A stretch of 5,248 bases of DNA from Candidatus Kuenenia stuttgartensis. Its GTDB lineage: Bacteria > Planctomycetota > Planctomycetia > Isosphaerales > Isosphaeraceae. The position numbers were made by a program, and so were the translations under genes. Position 1 is the stretch's first letter. Every line of letters starts with the position of its first letter. The notes under the pieces are model-generated. The model searched no databases. It had not been told where the DNA came from and saw only the letters and a list, made by a program, of their open reading frames with translations. Shown here in pieces: positions 1 through 5,248 of the stretch. The stretch covers positions 1 through 5,248 of the forward strand of contig CAMCFM010000351.1 of NCBI GenBank assembly GCA_945874095.1, in the 5' to 3' direction.

Positions 1-530
1 ACTTGATTCGTGCCATAGCTCAGAGTGCTGGCGTTGGAACCCCATGTCCAGCCACCGGTTGTGGCTGACCCACGCTCTGTTCCCTTGCCGTACATATAGA
101 CAGAAGTACCTACATTTAAAGTGTTTGGGTCTGACCAGACTGGTGCCCAACTGGTGAAGCTCGGCTGATTGCTGTCAAGTGTCATCACGGCCAGGTCGCC
201 ACTGACCACAGCCAGAGTGGATGCATAATTTGATGCGGATGACGTTCCGGCGTTGTCATAATTCAGGACACCGGCTGAACCAATCGTGCGTCCAGTCACA
301 TGCTCAGCCGTGACCCAAGCCCTTGGCCCGATGGGGATTCCGGTAAAAGCGCCATAATTGCCGAGATACTGCCAGCCAGGCTTGACTGATCCAACCGTGG
401 GCATCGTCGTCAATCGGCCAGGATCCTGAAAAACGATGATCGCCCGGGCAGGCGTGCAAACTGCTCCGATGAGACCTAACATCAGTGCTGCACGAAGTCT
501 GTATGAAGTCTTCATAGGCCTCAATTTCAT
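1..530 (-). CDS. Secreted trypsin-like (S1-type) serine protease, N-terminal part, cut by the left edge
   Basis: An open frame of 176 codons runs from ATG at 530 to the left edge with no stop. Residues 1-30 look like a Sec signal peptide: basic MKLRPMKTSYRLR, a hydrophobic stretch of about 12 residues, then PARA with likely cleavage after Ala30. The mature part resembles chymotrypsin-fold proteins. GPRAWVTAEHV (68-78) matches the region around the catalytic His (TAAHC-like, His77), and SGDLAVMTL (110-118) matches the region around the catalytic Asp (Asp112). GKGTERG (148-154), GWTWG (160-164) and YGTNQ (172-176) resemble a conserved stretch in secreted planctomycete proteins of this type. The catalytic Ser and any C-terminal sorting signal lie outside, so activity cannot be judged. 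A second in-frame ATG at 515 (Met6) also gives a good signal peptide; neither start has a well-spaced Shine-Dalgarno. It is transcribed away from the next gene. Substrate is unknown. It could be a non-catalytic homologue. Confidence 0.68.
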   Translation of the reverse strand, partial: MKLRPMKTSYRLRAALMLGLIGAVCTPARAIIVFQDPGRLTTMPTVGSVKPGWQYLGNYGAFTGIPIGPRAWVTAEHVTGRTIGSAGVLNYDNAGTSSASNYASTLAVVSGDLAVMTLDSNQPSFTSWAPVWSDPNTLNVGTSVYMYGKGTERGSATTGGWTWGSNASTLSYGTNQ

Positions 531-657
531 GTGAAGTATGCTGGAACGGGATGGGTATGTCAGGATATTTTTTCTATCGACTCAATCAGTGCGAACCATT
601 CTCTGAAGAGCAAGTTATCAGAGGCCGGTTAACAAGTTCGCGACTATCATACGGTTT

Positions 658-687
658 ATCATAATTAGTCCGGGATTCACCAGTCCA
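658..687 (-). promoter_or_regulatory. Candidate promoter for the protease gene
   Basis: On the minus strand, TGGACT (682-687, four of six matches to TTGACA) lies 18 nt upstream of TATGAT (658-663, five of six matches to TATAAT). A second TATGAT follows at 646-651. Initiation here would leave a leader of roughly 120 nt before the ATG at 530. Hexamers this short occur by chance in AT-rich spacers, so this is only a candidate. Confidence 0.25.
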
Positions 688-696
688 CGGGATTCA
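671..696 (+). repeat. 9-nt direct repeat CGGGATTCA, two copies 17 nt apart
   Basis: CGGGATTCA occurs at 671-679 and again at 688-696. The reverse complement of its last eight bases, TGAATCCC, occurs at 823-830. The first copy lies inside the candidate minus-strand promoter and the second just upstream of it, so the pair could be an operator for a regulator binding one face of the helix about every 1.6 turns. This role is inferred; no regulator gene is visible. Confidence 0.3.
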
Positions 697-760
697 TTTG
701 TTTTTTTTGAAGTGGTGTCAAAAAACCACCCTTTAGAAAAGGCTAAGAATCGCTTCATCT

Positions 761-785
761 AGCCGGCTTGGCGCTAGCCCCGGCT
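761..785 (+). repeat. REP-like GCTAGC hairpin, copy 1
   Basis: This imperfect palindrome is built on a GCTAGC core (773-778). AGCCGG (761-766) pairs with CCGGCT (780-785), CTT bulges out, and GGC (770-772) pairs with GCC (777-779) around a GCTA loop, giving 9 bp in all. Short intergenic palindromes with this core resemble repeats I associate with planctomycete genomes; in other bacteria REP elements are spread by RAYT transposases. No transposase is present here. Because no T-run follows the stem, it is not a classic terminator. Confidence 0.5.
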
Positions 786-794
786 CGGATATCC

Positions 795-890
795 AACCCA
801 ATCGGTGCAAAGGAGGATGGGATGAATCCCACCTGCCTTCCGGGTGAATCAACTTTATCAAGCCGGGTCTCCGCTAGCCTCGATTGGGTT
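795..890 (+). repeat. Long-range 10-bp inverted repeat enclosing a smaller dyad
   Basis: AACCCAATCG at 795-804 is the perfect reverse complement of CGATTGGGTT at 881-890, leaving a 76-nt loop. Inside the loop, TGGGAT (818-823) and ATCCCA (826-831) form a second dyad. In RNA this would be a 5-bp stem with a UGAA loop. Together with the copy 1 hairpin just upstream, the block could fold into a multi-stem RNA or act as a mobile repeat unit. I do not recognise it as a known riboswitch. Confidence 0.4.
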
Positions 891-893
891 TGA
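812..893 (+). other. Possible 23-codon leader ORF with a strong ribosome binding site
   Basis: AAAGGAGG ends at 816, five bases before ATG at 822-824. From there 23 codons stay open to TGA at 891-893, encoding MNPTCLPGESTLSSRVSASL followed by DWV. This is the only near-perfect Shine-Dalgarno in the window; the three large genes have none. The peptide shows no membrane segment and no run of a single amino acid as in classic attenuation leaders. Its last codons are the 3' arm of the 795-890 inverted repeat, and its start codon lies in the inner dyad. If transcribed, it could be a regulatory leader. It may also be chance, since the frame runs through repeat sequence. Confidence 0.18.
861..885 (+). 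repeat. REP-like GCTAGC element, copy 2 (degenerate)
   Basis: This second copy has the same orientation as copy 1 and lies exactly 100 nt downstream. It shares AGCCGG at its start and CGCTAGCC in its centre, but its right half has diverged (CTCGATT in place of CCCGGCT), so it can no longer form the copy 1 hairpin. Its right end overlaps the 3' arm of the longer inverted repeat (881-890), which suggests it may now fold with 795-804 instead. Confidence 0.4.
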
Positions 894-929
894 AAACCGT
901 TAAGTTATTTTTAGCCTGTTCGTAAGCTG

Positions 930-956
930 GTGAAACTCCTGAATTTCTGCTACAAT
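930..956 (+). promoter_or_regulatory. Candidate promoter for the Helicase_C_3 gene
   Basis: TACAAT at 951-956 matches the -10 consensus at five of six positions. GTGAAA (930-935) is a possible -35 with a short 15-nt spacer; TGGTGA (928-933) gives a 17-nt spacer but a poorer match. Transcription would begin near 963, downstream of the ATG at 959. If this promoter is real, it argues that translation starts at 1070 rather than 959. Confidence 0.3.
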
Positions 957-1069
957 ATATGTTCAAACCATGTCTTCAGAGATTCGAATCCAGCCTTTCG
1001 AGCATTCCTGCTTACGAAATCGGTTCATTCTCTGTCCTTCCAGCTCCTCACATATTTTTCCAATGGGTA

Positions 1070-3343
1070 ATGGCCGACTTCGTGATAAATGACTTGAAAG
1101 ATGCCCTCAGCCGCCATTCTACAGCGGCTTTGAAGGATTTGGCTGGAACCCTTGGTTCGTATATTCCTGATGGTGGAACATCCCATGAGGACTGGGTTTG
1201 CCGCATTTCGCAAGTCTGGGCCGATCCCTATTCCGCCCTCCATCTGGCCAAGGGCTTTCCGCCCGCCGCTCGCGATGCCCTTGGTATGCTCGCCTGGGGA
1301 CGCTGGAATCGGACGATCCCATTATCCGACCTCTCCCGCCTCCTCCAGCTCTGGGGCCATTCGCCTGCAGAAGCCCTCAGCCCTCTGATTGCGTTCGGAG
1401 CGATCGTACCAGCCCACCCGGATTCCTCCACCAATCTCTCGCTCGGTCAACGCCGACACCTTGTGGAAAATGGCGAGGGCGGTCATATCAAAGTGGCCAT
1501 CTGGCCAGAGCTTGTCGAACGAATCGATCCTCCATCCGCCCCGCCTGCTGCATTGCTCGAACTCTTAACGACTAAAGATGTTAAGAATGTCCTCTCAGCA
1601 GATCCGGCTGAGTTGGTGGCCCGCCTTGTGGCACTCTGGCAACAAACCACCCTCGACCCGATCCGACGGACCCAAAATGGTCTGATTCATAAAAAAGACC
1701 GTGATCGACTGCTCCGCGAATCGATTATTTCGACTCCACCAGCCGCCTTTCCAGTCGGTTCTCCCAATTGGCCTGATTTTGCAATCGACGTCCTTGTCGA
1801 CTGGTCCTGGCGCGTCGGTCTCCTGGTCGCTGAAAAGGAACAGTTCGGATCGGTTCACGGAACCTGGTGGGAGGAACACTCTCTGCACCTCCCGCAACTC
1901 CTGGCCAGATCCACCATGGCCATCGTATTCGATTCCACAACTCTTGATTCTGGAACGACATCAGCTAAAAAGCCCTCCGATGTGATGGCCTGGATGAATG
2001 TGGTCATCCTCGCAGAACTGGCCGTATTGGAACCTGGTTCATGGGTCGACCTGAAAACCTTGATTCAGACCAATCTGAACCTGATATCACAGGGAGAATC
2101 CGACCCGACCAGCACTCGAACTTCAAAATCTCGAGCAAAATTGCCTCAAACCACGATTGCCGAATACGCGACCGTGATCGAGGCCTGGATATCAGGCCCC
2201 GCCTGGCTTGGCGGACTTGTGCAGATCGCCCAGTCTCTTGAAAGTGAAGCGGTTTGCGTTCAAATCAGCGACCTTGGCCGATTCATGATGGGACATGGCG
2301 AACCCCCACGAAACTCGTCAGCGATCGAAAAGTCGCTCTTCATTCAGCCCAACCTTGAAGGAATCTTCTATCGTCAAGGTCTTGCGGCAGGTAATCTTGC
2401 GAAGATTGTGAGGCTTCTGAAATTCACGGCCATCGGGCCTGTGATTCAGGGACGCCTGGACGAAGTCTGGATGAGACGCATGTTCGCCTCCAGCTACAAG
2501 TTGGACCGTCTCCTGCAAGAACTTTCAGAACTCTCCGCCGTTCCGATTGCCAGTTCTGTGATTGAGACGGTTCGTACATGGGCTGGAAAGTCAGATAGAA
2601 TCAGGGTTTATCGGTCGGCGATATTGCTTGAGACGGTCGATTCTCAGGACCGGCCTGATCTGATCGCCCGATTTGGCGAGGACGATCCGACCGAACCTGT
2701 TGGTGAGTCATGGCTTATCGTGGCAGATGAAGAGCATATTCCGTTCAAGGGGCTGAGAATCGTCGCCCAGCAGGATCAGGCCCGCGACCCTCTTCAATGT
2801 GTCCGACCAGTCGGCGATGGGACATCCCTTGAAGTGGACTCGACCAAGTCTGATCTTGCCCTGGAACCGCAACTCAACCGGTTCACAAAGCCATCCGTGA
2901 TGACTGGTCGGCACAGTCAGGATGATTCGATTGCCAGTACACTGCGGTTTTACACCATCGACATGGAATCGCTCTCAAAAGCTTTGGAACAAGGTGTCAC
3001 CACCGAATGGATTGAGTCGTTCTTCAAAAAACGATCAGGCGAGCCGACACCAGCCTCAGTGGCTTTGCTCTGGAAGTGCACCGAGCTTTCAGCCAAATCT
3101 GCAAGCGACACCACTCGGCTCAAACAGCCTGAAATTGAGTTGGAACGGATCCTTGTCCTGACTTGCGACGATCAGATGATCATTGAAGGCTTAATGAAGC
3201 TGAATGCAACCGCGAACCTGTTGGGCCGCCGGCTTGGCCCGAATTCTGTTCACGTTCTTGAAGAAAATCTGGCCATGTTTATGGAACAACTTGGCCTCTG
3301 TGGTCTGCGAGTCAGTCCTGAATTTAAAATTCAACCCGATTGA
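1070..3343 (+). CDS. Helicase-associated (Helicase_C_3, XPB/Ssl2-like) domain protein without a helicase motor
   Basis: This 757-residue protein starts at MADFVINDLKDAL. An in-frame ATG at 959 would add 37 residues that look poorly conserved and overlap a candidate promoter, so I prefer 1070; neither start has a Shine-Dalgarno. The N-terminal half is helical, with a likely winged-helix segment (about residues 65-115). LEPGSWVDL (320-328) and the AWISGPAWLGGLVQIA stretch (about 372-387) follow the layout of bacterial Helicase_C_3 proteins. FIQPNLEGIF (424-433) opens the conserved domain, followed by SAVPIASSV (489-497) and RIRVYRSAILLET (510-522). A second module follows: TIDMESLSKALEQGV (629-643), SGEPTPASV (656-664) and ILVLTCDD (694-701), running to the C-terminus. 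I see no Walker A, DEAD/DEAH box or signal peptide, so it is probably cytoplasmic. By analogy it may bind nucleic acid or a helicase partner, but its function is unknown. The next gene follows after 57 nt. Confidence 0.75.
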   Translation: MADFVINDLKDALSRHSTAALKDLAGTLGSYIPDGGTSHEDWVCRISQVWADPYSALHLAKGFPPAARDALGMLAWGRWNRTIPLSDLSRLLQLWGHSPAEALSPLIAFGAIVPAHPDSSTNLSLGQRRHLVENGEGGHIKVAIWPELVERIDPPSAPPAALLELLTTKDVKNVLSADPAELVARLVALWQQTTLDPIRRTQNGLIHKKDRDRLLRESIISTPPAAFPVGSPNWPDFAIDVLVDWSWRVGLLVAEKEQFGSVHGTWWEEHSLHLPQLLARSTMAIVFDSTTLDSGTTSAKKPSDVMAWMNVVILAELAVLEPGSWVDLKTLIQTNLNLISQGESDPTSTRTSKSRAKLPQTTIAEYATVIEAWISGPAWLGGLVQIAQSLESEAVCVQISDLGRFMMGHGEPPRNSSAIEKSLFIQPNLEGIFYRQGLAAGNLAKIVRLLKFTAIGPVIQGRLDEVWMRRMFASSYKLDRLLQELSELSAVPIASSVIETVRTWAGKSDRIRVYRSAILLETVDSQDRPDLIARFGEDDPTEPVGESWLIVADEEHIPFKGLRIVAQQDQARDPLQCVRPVGDGTSLEVDSTKSDLALEPQLNRFTKPSVMTGRHSQDDSIASTLRFYTIDMESLSKALEQGVTTEWIESFFKKRSGEPTPASVALLWKCTELSAKSASDTTRLKQPEIELERILVLTCDDQMIIEGLMKLNATANLLGRRLGPNSVHVLEENLAMFMEQLGLCGLRVSPEFKIQPD

Positions 3344-3400
3344 AATTGGAATGCGTTCATTGAGAGGTGAACAAATCAACCGCTTTGGACTGAAAATCCG

Positions 3401-5248
3401 ATGAAAAAAGCTGCCTTGAATTCTAAAACGGATCCCTCTGGAGTGGTTAAACCGACTTCAGCAAGAAAAATTCGGCCACGATTCATCATCTTGACTAATG
3501 CAGTTTCCGTTTTCATGATTTTTGCCGCGTTTCAGACCATAACCTATTTCAGGCCAGTTCCGAGCCTGAAAGAGGCGATGACAGCCAATGATTCAGCCGC
3601 ATTTTTAAGAGTTGCCCACAACTTAAACCAAAATTATCCAGCATCAGAATGGAGCCGCTTGAAAAATGTTTTCGCAAGTGTTTTGAAAGGCGATCTGAAA
3701 TCGGCTCAAATCCAGATGAAGGTCGATCAGCGATCAGCCTTGAACGGCCAAAAAAAAGTCTGGGCCAATTTATTGAAATCCACTGAGGTGGATCACCGAT
3801 GGCAACTCCAGGAAGTCGCTCTTGATGGTTTTGAAGTGATGGAACGTAATTCCAAAGGCAATACTTCAAACCTCACGGAACAGCGATTAAAACTTTATTC
3901 TTCAGAGTTTCGAACTGGCGAGAGTTTCGATGAACTCTGGAAATTATTTCTCAATACTAGAAACCCGCGAGCTTTGGCCGACTGGCTTGCGAAGCCTTTG
4001 ATCCATGAGATGGATACGAGGGGGCTTGAGTCTGACTTGAAATCTGCTTTTCAAAACGACCCTGAATTTCCATGGGTTCGCCGTGCCTGGGGCCTGCTGC
4101 TCTGGTCATCAGGCCGATATCAGGAGGCAGTCGAAAATCTTGGTGCCGTGGCTCTGATGTTTGAAAATGATCCACAAGGGCGATTTGCATTGGCAGAAAG
4201 CTTGATGTCGATGGGTCAAAAAATTGACCCTTTGCAAATCATGGGACAACCTCCAACGCTTTCTGGCTGTCCTGATACTCAATCTGCGCGTTATTATTTA
4301 AATCTAGGGCGACTTTATGAATCACAATCGGATTTATTGAAAGCGGTGGAGCAATACAAGAAGTCTATCAAATCCAATCCTGCGGAGTGGGAAGCGGTGG
4401 TCAGGTATGGTCAGTTGCAATTGTCAGCTGGTGAAAAAGACGTTGCGGAGTCGTGTCGTAAATATGGAGATGGCTTGAAATTACAATTTGAATCGATTCG
4501 TAAAGCATCGCAATCAACACCTGAAACGGTTTGGAATCGCGTAAAATATCTCGAACTGGCAAAGGTCTGCGAGTCGTTTGCATTACCTGTGCTGGATGAT
4601 TCGAGGGACAAAGATTTGAAGTCGCTCGTGGAATGTCGCGAATTCTTTTCGATTTATCAGTCAGCGGCCATCGCCTGGCGTGACCTCTCAGAAAATGATA
4701 ATGCTGGAAATGGTCAACAGAGTTTGGATAAGATGTTGCAATTCGTAGACGGTTCGAAGAAGCCGTCGGAACTGGTTTTTCTGGCTCGGCCAAGGCTTGT
4801 CAATAAATTTGCAAAACCACTAGTGATCGAAATGAACGATGAATTCAAGTCCAAAACGAATTCATTTCCGATTCAATTTGAACGAGTTTCGGTTCCAGGC
4901 CTGGAATATCAATATGAGAGTCACGAAGGCCAGAAATTGAGGATTGCCGATGTGATGGGCGGAGGTGTGGCCATGATCGACTTTGATCAGGATGGATGGC
5001 TTGATTTGTATTTCCCTAACGGTCGCAGTCTCGATCCATTGGCAGATCAATCCCTGAAAGCACTTGGAAATAATCGGCTTTTTCGCAATATTCAAGGTGA
5101 AAGATTTGAGGATGTCACAAATGCCGCTGGTGTTGCCGGTAAAGGGTATGCAATGGGGGCATCTGTGGGCGATTATGATCAGGATGGATGGCCTGATTTG
5201 TTTGTGACGGGTTATGGAAATGCAATCCTTTATAAAAACAAGGGGAAT
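3401..5248 (+). CDS. Membrane-anchored TPR / FG-GAP repeat (CRTAC1-like) protein, cut by the right edge
   Basis: The frame is open for 616 codons from ATG 3401 to the window end. Residues 1-27 are basic, and 28-50 (FIILTNAVSVFMIFAAFQTITYF) form one membrane segment, so the bulk should face the periplasm. Residues 55-450 are mainly helical with TPR-like pairs: about 224-257 (WGLLLWSSGRYQEAVENL) and 295-330 (YYLNLGRLYESQSDLLKAVE). From about 500 an FG-GAP beta-propeller begins. The loops DFDQDGWLD (527-535) and DYDQDGWPD (591-599) carry the DxDxDGxxD calcium-binding pattern, with NRLFRN and FEDVTNAAGV between them, as in CRTAC1/ASPIC-UnbV family proteins common in planctomycetes. More blades and possibly an ASPIC/UnbV domain should lie beyond the edge. 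The role is probably binding or scaffolding outside the cytoplasm; the partner is unknown. Third-position G+C is lower than in the gene before (11 of the first 30 codons against 17). No Shine-Dalgarno precedes the start. Confidence 0.8.
   Translation, partial: MKKAALNSKTDPSGVVKPTSARKIRPRFIILTNAVSVFMIFAAFQTITYFRPVPSLKEAMTANDSAAFLRVAHNLNQNYPASEWSRLKNVFASVLKGDLKSAQIQMKVDQRSALNGQKKVWANLLKSTEVDHRWQLQEVALDGFEVMERNSKGNTSNLTEQRLKLYSSEFRTGESFDELWKLFLNTRNPRALADWLAKPLIHEMDTRGLESDLKSAFQNDPEFPWVRRAWGLLLWSSGRYQEAVENLGAVALMFENDPQGRFALAESLMSMGQKIDPLQIMGQPPTLSGCPDTQSARYYLNLGRLYESQSDLLKAVEQYKKSIKSNPAEWEAVVRYGQLQLSAGEKDVAESCRKYGDGLKLQFESIRKASQSTPETVWNRVKYLELAKVCESFALPVLDDSRDKDLKSLVECREFFSIYQSAAIAWRDLSENDNAGNGQQSLDKMLQFVDGSKKPSELVFLARPRLVNKFAKPLVIEMNDEFKSKTNSFPIQFERVSVPGLEYQYESHEGQKLRIADVMGGGVAMIDFDQDGWLDLYFPNGRSLDPLADQSLKALGNNRLFRNIQGERFEDVTNAAGVAGKGYAMGASVGDYDQDGWPDLFVTGYGNAILYKNKGN
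4985..5201 (+). repeat. Near-identical 25-nt coding repeat in the FG-GAP calcium loops
   Basis: GATCAGGATGGATGGC at 4985-5000 recurs at 5177-5192, and both copies continue as YTGATTTGT with a single T/C difference, giving 24 of 25 bases identical. The offset is 192 nt, exactly 64 codons, which is one propeller repeat. It encodes the DQDGW(L/P)DL core. Synonymous positions agree too, so this looks like recent duplication or gene conversion between blades rather than protein constraint alone. Confidence 0.6.

Larger units (their letters stand above)
531..1069. other. Divergent intergenic region with repeats and weak promoters
   Basis: This is the spacer between the minus-strand protease gene and the plus-strand Helicase_C_3 gene. 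From 531 to about 640 I see nothing definite. From 658 to 696 there is a weak minus-strand promoter and a 9-nt direct repeat. From 701 to 708 there is a run of eight T. From 761 to 890 there is a structured block with two REP-like elements, nested inverted repeats and a Shine-Dalgarno-led mini-ORF. From 930 to 956 there is a weak plus-strand promoter. The part from 959 to 1069 is open in frame with the downstream gene and may be coding if that gene starts at 959. No tRNA or known riboswitch was recognised. Confidence 0.6.

Noticed and set aside
712..729. Hairpin GTGGT/ACCAC next to a run of eight T, as a possible terminator
   Set aside because: The stem is only 5 bp with an 8-nt loop, and the T-run lies 5' of it on the plus strand (an A-run 3' on the minus strand), so it is wrongly placed for intrinsic termination in either direction. 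Both flanking genes also point away from it.
761..885. CRISPR-like repeat pair
   Set aside because: There are only two copies, poorly matched in their right halves, with a 100-nt period that is too long for a CRISPR unit, and no cas gene nearby.
1595..1897. 100-residue minus-strand open frame
   Set aside because: It is antisense to a clearly coding region of the Helicase_C_3 gene and shows no motif or ribosome binding site.
3362..3370. GAGAGGTGA as a ribosome binding site for the FG-GAP gene
   Set aside because: It lies about 30 nt before the ATG at 3401, too far for direct use, and no in-frame start codon follows at proper spacing.
3549..3869. 106-residue minus-strand open frame
   Set aside because: It lies wholly inside the FG-GAP gene on the opposite strand and shows no domain, signal or start site; it is a shadow frame.
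4401..4793. 130-residue minus-strand open frame
   Set aside because: It is antisense to the TPR-like part of the FG-GAP gene, with a low-complexity composition and no recognisable motif.

Overview
This window most likely comes from a member of the Planctomycetota. That is an inference from gene content and style, not from a marker gene. The signs are a membrane-anchored TPR plus FG-GAP/CRTAC1-type protein, a secreted S1-like protease of a kind common in planctomycetes, GCTAGC-centred REP-like repeats between genes, and start codons that mostly lack a Shine-Dalgarno sequence.

There are three protein genes, two of them cut by the window edges. From 530 down to 1 (minus strand) lies the N-terminal part of an exported trypsin-like protein; its signal peptide and the His and Asp of a catalytic triad are visible, and the Ser would lie outside. 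From 1070 (possibly 959) to 3343 (plus strand) lies a large cytoplasmic protein related to the XPB/Ssl2-type 'helicase-associated' (Helicase_C_3) family. It has no helicase motor and seems to carry two copies of the C-terminal module. From 3401 to the right edge (plus strand) lies a protein with an N-terminal membrane anchor, a TPR-like helical region and at least two calcium-loop FG-GAP repeats, which continues past the window.

The first two genes diverge from a long spacer (531-1069). This spacer holds most of the unexplained structure: two REP-like GCTAGC elements exactly 100 nt apart, a long-range 10-bp inverted repeat, a 14-nt dyad, and the only textbook Shine-Dalgarno sequence in the window, placed before a 23-codon open frame. 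It also has weak promoter candidates facing each way. The second and third genes are separated by only 57 nt with no visible terminator, so they may be co-transcribed, although nothing in their domains points to a shared pathway. I see no tRNA, rRNA, CRISPR array, insertion sequence or defence system. The most interesting items are the structured spacer and the motor-less, duplicated Helicase_C_3 protein.
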